Below, in pieces: positions 21,791-32,781 of a DNA stretch of 64,000 nt (positions are counted from its first letter, which is position 1; the number at the start of each line of letters is the position of its first letter). The DNA lies in the NCBI GenBank assembly GCA_009823505.1, contig VZQC01001071.1, positions 891,092 to 955,091 on the forward strand, in the 5' to 3' direction. The position numbers and the translations under genes were made by a program. Under the pieces are notes generated by a model, which worked only from the letters and a program-made list of their open reading frames with translations, was not told the origin of the DNA and did not search any database. The DNA is from Rhizomys pruinosus. Taxonomy: Eukaryota > Chordata > Mammalia > Rodentia > Spalacidae.

Positions 21791-21980
21791 TTTCATTTAA
21801 TTCTGTATCTATGTGGATGTCCATGTATCTGTGTATAAAGCATGTGGGTATTTACCATAGGCCAGAAAAGGGCATTGGATCCCCTCAAGCTGGAGTTAGA
21901 GTGTTGTAAACTGCCAGATGTGGGCAATGAGGACCCAACCTTGGTTCTCTGCAAGAGCAGCAAGCACATTTAGCACTTTT

Positions 21981-22221
21981 TAAAAATTTTTTATTTCTTT
22001 TTGCATGTGTATGAATGTACTGTCTGCATATAGGTTTGTGCACCCATGTCATGCAATGCCGTGGAGGTCAGAAGAGGGTCTCGGATTCCCCTGGAACTGG
22101 AGTTCTCCTGGAATTGGAGTTATAGACAGTTCTTAGCTGCCATGTGAGTGCTGGGGATTGAACCCTGGTCCTCTGCAAGAGCAGTCCACGCACTTAACCA
22201 CCAGGCTATCTCTCCAGCCCC
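21981..22221 (-). repeat. B2/B3-type SINE nested in an older SINE, internal-duplication subfamily
   Basis: Minus strand, with tail 'ttttttatttctttttgcat' and 5' end at 22221. The duplication 'agcactttt' flanks it at about 21972-21980 and 22222-22230. It carries the repeated 'ctcctggaattggagtt' motif. Confidence 0.9.
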
Positions 22222-22380
22222 AGCACTTTTAGCACTTTTAACCATTGAGCTATCTCTTCAGCCCCCAAATTCAATATTTTTAAAAGTTTACATTCAGTGA
22301 CTACTCACAATTTAGATGTGTTCTGTGAAATGGTAACATTATTCGGATTACTAATACATTTTGAAACAAAGGGAGTTAGG

Positions 22381-22556
22381 AGGCTAGGATAGAGCTCAGT
22401 TGTTAGAGTAAGTGCCTAGCATCACAAAGCCCTGGGTTTGGTCCTCATGAGGTACCATGTCCCATACTTATAGTCCCAGTAGTCAAGAGGTAGAAGTAAG
22501 GGCCTTAGTAACACAAGGTCATCATCTGCTAAACAGAGAGCTCTAGATTGGCCTCG
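22381..22556 (+). repeat. ID-B1 dimeric (B4-like) SINE, diverged
   Basis: The left part is ID-like ('agagctcagttgttagagta', 'agccctgggtttggtcctca'). The right part recalls B1 ('cttatagtcccagtagtcaa'). Order and spacing fit a B4-type dimer. Confidence 0.6.
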
Positions 22557-23738
22557 GATATTTGTGGAGTCACAACACAGCTTTGTGGAGTTGGTCCTTT
22601 CCTTCCTCCTTTACGTGGGTTGGGACTCAAACCTGTGTCACCAGTCTGATTTGGCAATTGCCTTTATTCCTTGAGCAGTCTCATTGGCCTGAGATTACTT
22701 CTTTCAGAGTATGTATGAAATGGCTATATATACTTGTCTACAGAAAAGAAACTTCTATGTTGGCAATCTGTTCATTGTTTGCCTGTGTTGAGCATCACAA
22801 TCTCACTTAATGCTTATTAAATTATGAAGTTATTTTCTAGATCTTCTACCTTTATATGGATATTTCCAGAACTAAGAAGGAATTTGGGCTTTAAAAAAGT
22901 ATTATTACATTTCCCCAACAGGAGAAAACATTGTTTTAAAGGAATCAGAAGTCCTCAAAAGACTTAAATTATGAACACAGAAAGTGATAAATACAAGGCC
23001 AATAAGCAATGTCCATTTCAGCAGTGGAATTCTGAAAAAAATGTATATAACCCACTCTTAGTAGAAATCCATGCTGGAGTATTCTTTTTGGTATCAGAAT
23101 GTAACAGGTAACGCCCCTTTGGCCTGCTCAGCTTTTGTCAGAATAAATTGACAAATATTAAATAGGAGGAAAGACAAACAAACTTATTAATGTATAAACG
23201 TGGGGGTAGAAATCACAGCAAGGGAGAAAAATTACAGGATCATCATGACTCATGAGCTCAGTGGAATCCAGGGGTTCTGTACTCTGTTTACCACTGAGGA
23301 AGCAGAAAATGAGAAACACAGAAAATTTCCAGGGCTTCTGGGGAAACAGGAAGAATAAAGGTTGTATTTTTATGCAGATAAACTTCATCTAACAATTACC
23401 TGTGTTAATCTTTGTCTGGGCCAGATGCCAAATCATAAGTCTATTCTTCCTATGGAAAGATCTCTTCTAAGCAGAAAAAAGAGACTATCAGATGAGGAAA
23501 GCTCTGATTGTACCTTTTATTTTTTTTCACATAAACTTAAATTTCTGTTCATGAAAGGACAGCTTTCCCAAGTCCCTATCTGTGGATGTCTGAATAACCA
23601 ACCAAATATACTCGGGGCGGGATAGTTCAGTCTCTTTCATATTAAAGAGATGTGGGGTTTGCCCTTTAGAAAAAGAATACCAATTAGTTCAAATTGTCTA
23701 TGAAGAGCTGAATTGAATGACTAGATAAATACATGGAC
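22557..23738. other. Unannotated stretch
   Basis: No repeat or exon recognised. Frames of up to 87 codons occur but resemble no protein that I know. Confidence 0.45.
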
Positions 23739-23836
23739 TCCTGCAAATTGTCCTCAGGCCTCTACCTGTGTAGGCTCACACATATACACACATACATACA
23801 TGCATCTACGCACAATTAATTAATTAATTAATTAAG
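23739..23836 (+). repeat. 3' part of a second B2-like SINE type with (AATT)n
   Basis: 'cctgcaaattgtcctcaggc' matches the 'caagttgtcctctgacctcc' segment of the SINE type seen complete at 38771. It ends in a (TTAA)n tract at 23816-23834. Confidence 0.55.
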
Positions 23837-24500
23837 AGAATCAATAATTACTTGCCAAGCAAGGGGATTAGACAACACCATTTGTCACAAAGTTTTTCCT
23901 AAATTTGCTTGATAACTGAGGTGGCCATCTGTGTGAACTAACTGGCTTTATCCAAATGAAAAATGATGGACTTGTATTTTTCTGGTAGGAGGTAGCTCTG
24001 TAAGTCATGGTGGAATGTGGTCAAAGGTTGGGCTTCCACCTTCCCCACAGACTTTGGGAGTGAGTTCCTTTCTTCCTTGATTCATTTCAAAGAAAAGCTG
24101 TAAAGTCCTTGAGAAAGACAGTTCTAGGTCATAAACCTAGCAAGAGACTTAGTTAGCTTCAGGAGGATTTGAATACCTTCCAAATGGGCAGAAAAAGAAC
24201 TCACAATCACAAGGTTTCCTCAAGAAAATGCAGACTCACCTTGTCTTTAGAGCTTTTGTTTCATTTCCAACAGGGAAAACCAAAGCCTCTGAACTGCTAA
24301 TATAGACAACCTCCTACTTCATATATATATATATATATATATAAATAAGGTCCAGTAGTGGATTTTCTTGGAATGAAATGAAGGACATGGCTGCACACTC
24401 TTCTGACTTAATTATAAATTTGTAACAATAATTTTGGTAATTGTTTTATATGTCAAACATAAGTGTGAACCTAAGAGTTGCTATATCCTTTTAAATAAAA
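23837..24500. other. Unannotated stretch with a short (AT)n tract
   Basis: A (AT)n run lies at about 24319-24343. Nothing else is recognisable. Confidence 0.45.
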
Positions 24501-24507
24501 AATTAGT

Positions 24508-24735
24508 TATATTTTTTATTTAGTGTATGACTGTATTGCCACTGCATGTACTAATAAGTCCATCTGTATTGTGCAGTCCTGTGGAAGTCAGAAAGGTGTC
24601 AGATCTCCTGGAACTGGATTATAGCCAGTTGGTGCTGCCAAGTGAGGTGTTGGGAAACTGAACCTGGGTCTCTGTAAGACACAACAATACTCTTACTCTG
24701 AGAATCACTCTTCTATAGCCAGGCTGCGCTGTCTC
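24508..24735 (-). repeat. B2/B3-type SINE, corrupted
   Basis: Antisense SINE landmarks are in order ('agtgtatgactgtattgcc', 'gtggaagtcagaaaggtgtc', 'ctgaacctgggtctctgtaa', then a damaged 5' end). Scattered single-base gains and losses are unlike the other copies here and suggest sequencing error. Confidence 0.7.
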
Positions 24736-24871
24736 TAATATCTTTCTTAAATTTGTGGGAGAAATTTGAATTTTAATTTATTTGAAAAACTCCCTCTGAA
24801 CGCCAATCTTATAAGAAACATCAATTGATAAGTACCTAGTTATAGTGGGGGCGGTCGAAATAATGGGGTAT

Positions 24872-25015
24872 CTCCCGTGTAGCGCCAGCTGGCCTGGAAC
24901 TGGTATATAAAGAACCAGGGCTGGTCCTTGACTCTACTCCACACAGATCCATTTTCTGCTTCTGCACTCTAGGAATGCTGGAATTACAGGTGTGGACAAC
25001 TAGTGCCCAGCTTAT
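24872..25015 (-). repeat. Antisense B1 SINE, corrupted
   Basis: 'cagctggcctggaactggta', 'agatccattttctgcttctg' and 'aatgctggaattacaggtgt' are antisense B1 landmarks with insertions between them. Confidence 0.65.
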
Positions 25016-26350
25016 GATACTTTTTTACATTTGAGGAAATAAATAATAAAGCGCAGATTTGTGTGTGAACTAATTATAAAATACTGATACACTGGGATGT
25101 GGTAATGGTGCCGGGGAGGAGAAGGAAGGGCTTCTTCAACCCCAAGATTGGATTTGAAGTTGTATTTTAAAGAGGAACTCAGTGTGTTATGGACTCCTTG
25201 TGGAATAATAAGTCTAATGGGAATAAGGGCAGAGCTAGTTCTGCTAAAGTGTTTCTTAGCCAGAATGAAGTGTGTTTGAGCTAAATGTCTGAGGGAGGCT
25301 TAAACCTAGTGCTAGGCCATTCTCAGCGCTCATGGGACCTAGTAGTTACGACAAGTACTCTGGCCGTTAGGGTTTAAATAGAGCCCCGTGAACTGCTGAA
25401 TGCTGCCTTGATATTCCGAGACTTCCTCCTCCGTCCTCTGTACTGATAGGTGTTAAGATTGCCCTACACGTCTATTGCAGCTTGAAACCTGTCCAAGATA
25501 TTTAGCCCTTACATGCCCCTGATAGTATGCAGCGTTAGTACAATTTTCACAAGTTGATTGACTCACCCCTGCCTTTTCTAGAGGCTTAAATCCATCCTAG
25601 TCGGATGCAGTGACTATTCAGAGACTTGAACTAGTTTTATACTAGAAAGTGCAGGAAAAAAAAAAAAAAAAATCAATTATGAACTGAGGGTGCGTAGTTC
25701 TCTGCTAGCACCCCGTGGCACCCAGGAGTGGAGAGTCACGAGAGGACTTCTTTGTGCGACTCTGTCCCCGAGTCTTAGCAGGAACGACGTGGACCCAGGT
25801 TGCATGAGCTGGGGTTGGGGGCAGCAGTGGTCAGGTGGTGTGGAAATTCCGGGGGTATGTGATTTGGCTCCAGGGAGTGAAGTCATTATTCTTATAAAAG
25901 CAGGTGCTTGCAGAGCAATAAATCTGGCAATTCTCCGTTACCGTCATTCAAGACTTCCATAGCCTTGCGATTGTCGTCTCGGTGTGACCAGATGGTGCTT
26001 GGAATAGTCGAGGTCATTAGTGTCCACACCCAACCTGGAGTAGCTGGACTGCCATGTGAAGTGAATATTGTCGAGGTGGACACTAGGCTGAAGATAAGGA
26101 CCCATCAGCCATACGTCTGAAAGTTCACCTGATTCGGTGTATCTGGGGCGTGCAGACATTTCTCCTGGACCAAGGCGCGGAAATCATGGCCAAGATTGGG
26201 AACGTTTCGCATATCACCAGGCCATAAGACCGGTTCGGAAGGTAACGCCTCTTGAGTGTGATTGGGTTACAAAAAGTTACTGTCTCGACCCTGTGCTCGA
26301 GAAGTTCATTTCGCTACGTCGTGGCCACATCGTTGAGGTATCGTGCTCCC
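25016..26350. other. Unrecognised segment of doubtful base accuracy
   Basis: No repeat or exon is recognised. CpG is unusually frequent for rodent intergenic DNA (for example 'ttgtcgaggtggac' and 'ttcgctacgtcgtggcc'), and the preceding SINEs look error-laden, so bases here should be treated with caution. The segment ends at a T-rich run (about 26367-26405). Confidence 0.4.
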
Positions 26351-26394
26351 TCCCTTTCCTTTTCTATTTTGTTTTTTTTTTTTTTTTAGTTTTT

Positions 26395-26690
26395 TTTTTC
26401 TTTCAACGTATGGAAGAGTTTATTTTGGCTTATAATTCCAGAGGGAGAATCCATAATGGGAAAGGGGCATGGTTGGAGCAGGAAGCTGAGCACTCATATG
26501 TTTTACTAAACAGGAAGCAGAGGAAGTAGGACAAGGCTCTAAACTCCAAAGCTGGCCCCTAGTGACATACTTCTTCCACAAGGCTCTGCCTCCTAGGTTT
26601 CATAATCTCCAAATAACACCACCAGCCAGGAACACATGTTCAAATCCTTGAGGAAGCCTAAGGACTGCATTTGTCCTTCAAACTACCACA
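26395..26690 (+). repeat. Abundant rodent interspersed repeat
   Basis: 'gagtttattttggcttataa', 'ttccagagggagaatccata', 'agtgacatacttcttccaca' and 'taacaccaccagccaggaac' are a familiar rodent repeat pattern. Its family name is not asserted. Its 5' part is lost in the T-rich junction. Confidence 0.6.
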
Positions 26691-26782
26691 GGGGGGCACC
26701 CAGTGTCTGTCAAGGAGGCCAGAAGAGAACCCCAGGTGTCTCCCTCCATCAGGCTCTAAGAAATCACAGCTTTCTTCTTCTT

Positions 26783-26860
26783 GCTGGGCTTGGCGGCACA
26801 GGCCTTTAATCCTAGCACTCCACTCAGGGAGGCAGAGGCAGGCAGATCATTGTGAGTTCT
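26783..26860 (+). repeat. B1 SINE, left part only
   Basis: 'gctgggcttggcggcacagg' to 'ggcagatcattgtgagttct', where it is cut by a CT/T-rich junction. The second half of this B1 is not found. Confidence 0.85.
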
Positions 26861-27260
26861 TTTCTCTCTCTCTCTCTTTTTTTTTTTTCTTCTGCTTGGA
26901 CATTTTTTTCTTGTATGTCTTCCTTTTTTTTAGTAAACCATTTTCGTATCTGTTTATATGTGAAGGTAAACTGAAAGGAGAGTGATAGGCAATCTTGTAC
27001 CCTGCTGACAGATGTCATCCTGGGACACATCCTCAGGTCTCCTTCTTTTCCTCCTCTGTGGTGGCTCCTGCTTCTCCCCATCTCTGCTCTTCATTTGCTT
27101 CCTCTTTACCAGATTCCTGTTTCTGCTTTGGTAGAGTTGTCTTCGGCATCCAGCCTTTGGTTCATTTCTTTACTTCACTTCTTCTGTCTGAAAGATTTTC
27201 AGAGGTGAAAAACCAACCCTAGTAGTACAAGGGTTTCTCCAAGAAAATCCCTGAAGGAAT
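26861..27260 (-). pseudogene. Possible retroposed gene fragment, unidentified
   Basis: Read on the minus strand, an acidic stretch (ESGKEEANEEQ-like) at about 27060-27150 is followed, after frame breaks, by FTYKQIRKWFTKKKEDIQ at about 26900-26965 and then an A-rich end abutting the B1. YKQxxxWF resembles the third helix of a homeodomain. Frames shift at least once, and I cannot name a parent gene. The A-rich 3' end would suit a processed pseudogene. Chance resemblance is quite possible. Confidence 0.25.
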
Positions 27261-27499
27261 TTCAAGATGTCCGAGGTCCAGGAGTCCAGTGCACTGACTG
27301 CCTTCTTTCTGGTGAGTTCTGAAGTAGAGCTGGTATCTGTTGGATCCTTCCTACTCTGTGTCTTCTGCTGCCTCCCTCTTTTTATACAGCTCTATTGATT
27401 CTAATCCTTTCTAATCATCCTCTGGAGGCCTCAGCTCCAAACACCATAGGTCATTCCACCCCCATGGAACCACCCATTGGTGATTAAAGCTCTTGTTTT

Positions 27500-27652
27500 G
27501 CTGGGTGTGGTGTCACACGCCTTTAATCCAAGCACTTGGGAGGCAGAGGCAGGCAGATCTCTGTGAGTTCCAGGCCATCCAGGTCTACATAGTGAGTTCC
27601 AGGACAGCTGGGGTTACAGGGAGACCCTGTCTCAAAAAGACAAAAAAAAAAG
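27500..27652 (+). repeat. B1 SINE, full length
   Basis: 'gctgggtgtggtgtcacacg', 'gagttccaggacagctgggg' and 'gagaccctgtctcaaaaaga', then an A run. Confidence 0.94.
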
Positions 27653-28877
27653 TTTTTCTCTGCAGAGGTTTATTGTTTTGGACAGAAGTTAACTATTTCA
27701 ATCAGTTCTTTGACCCAATCCTTTTGTTGTTGTTCCATCCTCTAAAAATAACTGTATGTTAATTCCAACGTATGTTTAGGAATTCATATTTTTTCCCAAG
27801 AAACTGTCTTAAGGAATTCATATTTTTTCCCTTTAGTTTTATGTTACTCAAAAATATGAATACATATCCTCCACCCATATACCACAATTACAAAGTCTGA
27901 AAATGAGCGGTAAGTTAATTCTAGAGCCATTAAGAGATTCACGTCATAACAGCATAGTTGCTTTCAGATAAAAAGAAATATATCTTTAATATTGCTCAGC
28001 TTGCCATTCAACTAGGGACTTGTTGCTAGCATCCACAAATGAGGAATACCATTCTTTGTTTGTTTTTTCTGGGACTGTGTTACTTCACTTAACATAATAT
28101 CTTCTGGTTCCATCCATTGACCCCAAAAGTTCATGATGTCATCTTTCTTTACCACTGCATAGACCTCCATTGTGTAGATGTACCATATTTTCATTATCCT
28201 CTCCTCAGTTGAGGGGCATTTGGGTTGGTTCCAGCTCTTTGCTATTGTGTAGAGAGCTGCAATAAACACAGATGTACATGTATCTTTCCAGTAGGATGAG
28301 TCTTGTGGGTATATACCCAGGAGTGGTATAACTGGGTCAGGTGGTAGGCTTATTTTGAGTCTTTTAAGGGTTCCCCACACTGCTTTCCATAGTGGTTGTA
28401 TGAGTTTACATTCCCACCAGCAGTGGATGAGTGTTCCCCTTTCCCTACAACCTCTCCAGCATTTGGTGTCTTTTGTTTTCTTGATCTTAGCCAGTCTTAT
28501 CAGAGTGAGATGATATCTTAAAGTGGTTTAATTTGCGTTTTCTTAATTATTAATGATGTTGAACAGTTTTTAAGATGTTTCTTAGCCATCTTTATTTCCT
28601 CACTAGTGAACTCTCTGTTCAGCTCTTTACTCCATATTTTGAGTGGGTCATTTGTTTTCTTACTTCTTTGTTTTTTGAGTAGTTTCTATATTCTGGATGT
28701 TAATGCTCTGCCAGATGTATCACTGGTGAAGGTTTCCTTCCACTCTATGGGTTTTCTCTTCACTTCATTGGTTGTTTCTTTCCCTGTATAGAAGCTTTTG
28801 AGTTTGATGAGATCCCACTTGTCAATTGTTGACCTTATTTCCTGCATAGCTGCTATTTGATTTAGAAAGTCTTTTCC

Positions 28878-28976
28878 TGCTGGAGAGATGGCTCAACAGT
28901 TAAGAGCACTGACTGCTCTCGCAGAGGACCCAGTTCTATTCCCAGGACCCACATGGTACCTAAGAACCATCTTTAA
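28878..28976 (+). repeat. B2/B3-type SINE, 5' half
   Basis: 'gctggagagatggctcaaca' through 'aagaaccatctttaa', where the body ends and an A-rich segment follows. It lies within L1 C. Confidence 0.88.
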
Positions 28977-29033
28977 AAAAAAAAAAGTAAATAAATAAAT
29001 AAATAAATAAATATAAAATAAAAAAATAAAAAA
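28977..29033 (+). repeat. A-rich (AAAT)n segment between two 15-base direct repeats
   Basis: This is only A-rich sequence with AAAT units. It is bracketed by two identical copies of 'aagaaccatctttaa' at 28962-28976 and 29034-29048, like a retroposon tail with no body. Confidence 0.8.
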
Positions 29034-29048
29034 AAGAACCATCTTTAA

Positions 29049-29187
29049 GCTAGGCATGGTGGCACACGCCTTTAATCCTAGCACTCAGGAGGCAGAGGCA
29101 GGCCAGTGAGCTCAAGGCCAACCTGGTCCACATGAGTTCCAGGCCAGCTGGGGCTATAAGGAGACCATGTCTCAAAAAAAATAGTGT
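29049..29187 (+). repeat. B1 SINE within L1 C
   Basis: 'gctaggcatggtggcacacg' to 'gagaccatgtctcaaaaaaa'. It lacks a few bases in the middle ('caggccagtgagctc'). Confidence 0.92.
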
Positions 29188-29630
29188 TTTCCTACACCTA
29201 TGTCTTGTAGGTTGCTGCCAATGGTTTCTTCTATCACCTTCAGAGTTTCTGGTTTTACCTTGAGGTCTTTGATCCATTTGCAGTTGATTTTTGTACAGGG
29301 TGAGAGGTAGGGGTTTAATTTTGTTCTACAAATGGGATCCAGTTTTGTCTGCACCATTTGCTGAAGATGCTATCTTTCCTCCATTGAGTCTTTTTGTCCC
29401 CTTTATCAAATATGAGGTGGCTGAAATTGCATAAGCTCAAGTCTGGATCTTCAGTTTTGTTCCATTAGTCAACCGGTCTGTTTTTGTGCCAGTAACAGGC
29501 TGTCTTTATTACTATAGTCCTGTAATATAGTTTGAAGTCTGGTAAAGTGATTCCTCCTGTGTTGCTTTAGCTATTCAGTGTCTTTTGTGTTTCCATAAGA
29601 ATCTAAGGATTTTTTTTCTTCAAGTCTTTT

Positions 29631-30089
29631 GATACCAGACTATAGCATCTGTGATTTTGGACACTATTTATTTCACTGAAATTACACATTCGTCATTTTA
29701 AGCAAGCAGCGGGTACATTGGGGCTAGGAGGTGCAGAGACTCTGGGGCCCTGTGCTCCCCCTTTCCTTAGCAGGGCCACATTGTACCTGCTCATGGCAAT
29801 GGAATCTTCCTACACTAAAGTCTATTTCTCTTTATTGCAGTCTTAAATCAAATTCTATTTCACCTTTTATGGGTTTATTGGTCAGCTCTGCTTTCTCAGG
29901 TATTTGTTCACAGCAGAATTTTAGTTCGGGTGTACCCTTCATGAACTGCCTGTATGCCATGGGAAGTCGTTGCTGTGGGTTAGTTGTAATATGAAGCTAA
30001 AGATGCTCATCTCATCAAATTACTGTGAAGAGTAAAGAGATGTCAGAGATAGATCTATCTAAGTCCACAGTTAAAGAATATTCCTAAGC
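29631..30089. other. Unannotated stretch
   Basis: No repeat or exon recognised. A frame of 87 codons at 29731-29994 has no resemblance that I can name. Confidence 0.4.
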
Positions 30090-30480
30090 TGGGATTTTGT
30101 CTGGTTTGAGCTTGTGCATGTTGTCACCTTTGTTGTGAGTTCATCTGCGTAACTAATCAGCTGTCTGGAAAACCTGCTTTCTTGAAGTCATCCATTACCT
30201 CTGGTTCTTACAATTTTTCCACTTTCTCTTCTGCAATGATCTCTGAGCCTTGAGAGGCAGAAGTTTGAAGTAGGTGTCCTATTCAGGGATAAGCACTCTG
30301 CAGCCTCTTGTTCTCTGCACAATGGCCAGTTGTGGGTTTCTGTGTTACTCAGAATATGCTGCATAGGGAAATCTCTCTGGTAAGAGTTGAAAGATGTACG
30401 TATCTTATGTATAGATGTTGAAATGAAAATGTGTCACTTAGGGCTAAGTGTCTCGCAGACAATTATTCTATGTGTTTGAC
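30090..30480. repeat. Old rodent repeat, same family as 33650-34640
   Basis: It shares ordered landmarks with 33940-34260: 'gcttgtgcatgttgtcacc', 'tttccactttctcttctgca', 'cagcctcttgttctctgcac', and 'ctctctggtaagagttgaaa'. I recall this as a common murine repeat, possibly an antisense L1 (Lx) 3' UTR; the assignment is tentative. Confidence 0.5.
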
Positions 30481-30679
30481 CAGTTTGGGAACTCTGTTAG
30501 TTTCTCCTGGTTGCAAAAAATAGCTTCTTTGATAAGTAATGAGAGGTACACTATAAATAGAAGTTTGAATATTTAGAGTAGAATAAGAAATTACATTGGT
30601 CTAGGGATGGGAAAAATTGGGTCCCAGCATAGACATGGCAAAGTAGGCAAGAAATCCCAACCCTTCCTAAGGAACTTTT

Positions 30680-30935
30680 GGAACTGATGGCTGATGGGAG
30701 AGGAAGAGACAGTCTCTTACAGGGATGGGACTCGGTAGGTTGACCAGGCTCCTGTGGATAGGCACACACTGAGAGCCATGTGGGGATACAAATCACACTT
30801 TATAGGCCATATTGTACGTATAGTGGAGTACAGTGAATTGAGCAGGGAGCAGAGGGGTGCAGATGGGGGAGGGGATCTAAATATAAAATTATATTCTATG
30901 AAAATCAGAAAATGTCGATAAACATTATTTTTAAA
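30680..30935 (+). repeat. Old L1-type 3' end
   Basis: 'gactcggtaggttgaccagg' and 'ctcctgtggataggcacaca' are followed by a G-rich patch and 'tcgataaacattatttt'. The same plan is seen at 19490-19752. Confidence 0.5.
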
Positions 30936-32067
30936 AAGAATATTACAATTTTTTTTTTACTTTTGGGAACTCTAATTAGTAGCAAGGTTGGGATGGAACT
31001 TCAGATCTGTTCTTTGCTCCATGACCTGTGTCTCAGAGCCCTAATAGAAGCTACAAGCTATTACTAATAGGAGTTTTGATTTCTAGCAAATTCAGCTGGC
31101 TAAGCACAGTTTTTCACTTTAATGCACCTTCATTTTGTGGGAATGTTAGGAACTGAGCCCAGGCTTTTATACATGCTAAGCACATACTGTACTAATGAGC
31201 TAGACTAACAGATGAATTCATTTTGCTTTTAAAAACTACAGAATATGTGTAAGGTACATATTGCCTATATATTTTCCCCTTGTAATATCTATGTGTTTCT
31301 GCAGAGGTTTAACAGCTCAATCCAGAATGCTCTTTATTTTCAGTTCTGGAGGAGAATGAATACTAAAAGGATTATTCAAAGTTTAACCCATTTATTTGTA
31401 TTCATTCTTGAATTATCTATGATACACTGTAAGAATATTTACTACTTGGAAAAAAAACACCAAAAAGTTATTCTGTAAGCCATATTTAATAAACCCAAGT
31501 CCTTGAAATATTCCACAGAGCTGCTTTTGAAAATATAGAAGCTTTATGGTTAAATTCTTCTGAGTTTTCTTTCTTTGGTAATTCTGTGCTTTGCTGCAGA
31601 GCTCTGGCCTTGTTTTTTACTTATGCAACTGTCATCTGGCTCAACTCATCTGCAAGCCTCTCGAACTGTAGCAATGAGACCCAAGGCACATGAGTTGAAG
31701 TATATGACCTTCACCATCAAATTGCCATTGCAAATTGGTTTGTATGTAATCTTTTTCAAGGCTGCTCATTCAAACACACATTTGGAATCAAGTAAATAAA
31801 TGTCACTCTTTCAATAAATTAGTGATTAGTTGTCTGTCTCAGAAATGTCAGAAGCTGGATTATGTGATATCCACAACTAGATAAAAATATATTATTTTGT
31901 TCCATTTTATGAAGATTAAATGTGAAATTAAAATAAACCAGAGTTTCTTTTGTTTGTTATTGTGTTAGGTAATTTAAAATTCTCTGTTCTTAGAAAATGA
32001 GATATAAACTGTATTTAAGTGATGACCAGAAAGAAAAACAAATTAGTATGATAAAAATGTATTTTCA
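30936..32067. other. Largely unannotated, with an antisense ID-like fragment
   Basis: At about 31130-31208, 'aactgagcccaggcttttat' and 'acatgctaagcacatactgt' look like an old antisense ID/B4 unit. The rest is AT-rich with no recognised feature. Confidence 0.4.
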
Positions 32068-32297
32068 GGGACTGAAGAGATGGTTCAGCAGTTAAGAGTA
32101 CTGGCTGCTCTTGCAAAAGGCACAGGTTTGGTTCCAGCACCCACAGGGTGGGTAACAGCTGTTTGTAACTCTGGTTCTAGGGGAATCTGATGGCCTCTTC
32201 TGACCTCCATGGACAGTGCAGGACATGGTGCACTTACATACATGCAGGCAATAGGCAATATACTCATACATATAAAGTAAAAATAAGTAAAAAAAAT
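32068..32297 (+). repeat. B2/B3-type SINE, full length, diverged
   Basis: 'gggactgaagagatggttca', 'gttccagcacccacagggtg', 'gaatctgatggcctcttctg' and the tail 'catataaagtaaaaataagt'. Confidence 0.88.
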
Positions 32298-32404
32298 GGA
32301 TTTCCAAGTCATGACATACTATAATTGAGAAGTAACAATATTTATTTATAATTTAAGTAACAATATTCTTATTTAATAGTGCTACATTAAAATATATCAA
32401 GATT

Positions 32405-32640
32405 GTGGCTGGGATATAGCTGAATTATTGAGCACTTGCTTGGCACATACTAGGCCCTGTATTTGATTTCCACTATCAAGCTGGAGTGATAGCTCAGCAA
32501 AGCCCACATAAAAAAAACCTGGGTGTGATGGTTTAAAAAAATGTAATCCCTGGGGAGGTAGACTCATTTGGATCTCTGGCACTCAGAGAATACTAGGTGA
32601 GTTCCAGGCCATGAGATACCATGCCCCCCCAAACCAAGTT
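32405..32640 (+). repeat. Diverged ID-like and B1-like SINE pieces
   Basis: 'gctgggatatagctgaatta' to 'cactatcaagc' looks like ID. 'gggtgtgatggtttaaaaaa' with 'gatctctggcactcag' looks like a poor B1. Together they may be one or two B4-type dimers. Confidence 0.4.
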
Positions 32641-32682
32641 GGTTGTCACTTGAATACTGACTCTGTCCTTTGTCTTACACAC

Positions 32683-32702
32683 AGAGAGAGACACACAAAG
32701 AC

Positions 32703-32741
<39 letters not shown>

Positions 32742-32743
32742 CA

Positions 32744-32779
<36 letters not shown>
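32683..32779. repeat. (ACAG)n followed by (AC)n microsatellite
   Basis: About nine ACAG units at 32703-32740 run directly into about 19 AC units at 32741-32779. Confidence 0.97.

Positions 32780-32781
<2 letters not shown>

Larger units (their letters stand above)
21629..22265 (-). repeat. Old B2/B3-type SINE split by two younger SINEs
   Basis: The tail (21629-21645, 'ttttaaagatttatttt') and body (about 21791-21980) are separated by a B1. The 5' end (22231-22265, 'ttaaccattgagctatctct', ending 'tcagccccc') is separated by a second B2/B3 SINE. The three pieces join into one decayed element. Confidence 0.8.
27990..29630 (-). pseudogene. L1 retrotransposon C, ORF2 C-terminal half, 5'-truncated
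   Basis: Antisense L1. A minus-strand frame of 122 codons at 28012-28380 encodes LPPDPVIPLLGIYPQDSSYW through CTSVFIAALYTIAKSWNQPK, the typical ORF2 C-terminus. Upstream ORF2 runs to about 29625, including KTEDPDLSL-type sequence around 29440-29520, where the element stops. It lacks the polymerase core. Composite SINE sequence interrupts it at 28878-29187, flanked by 'gtcttttcct' and 'gtgttttcct'. Confidence 0.92.

Noticed and set aside
32683..32779. Regular short repeats resembling a CRISPR-like array
   Set aside because: They are simple ACAG and AC microsatellites with no spacers. The genome is a rodent's.
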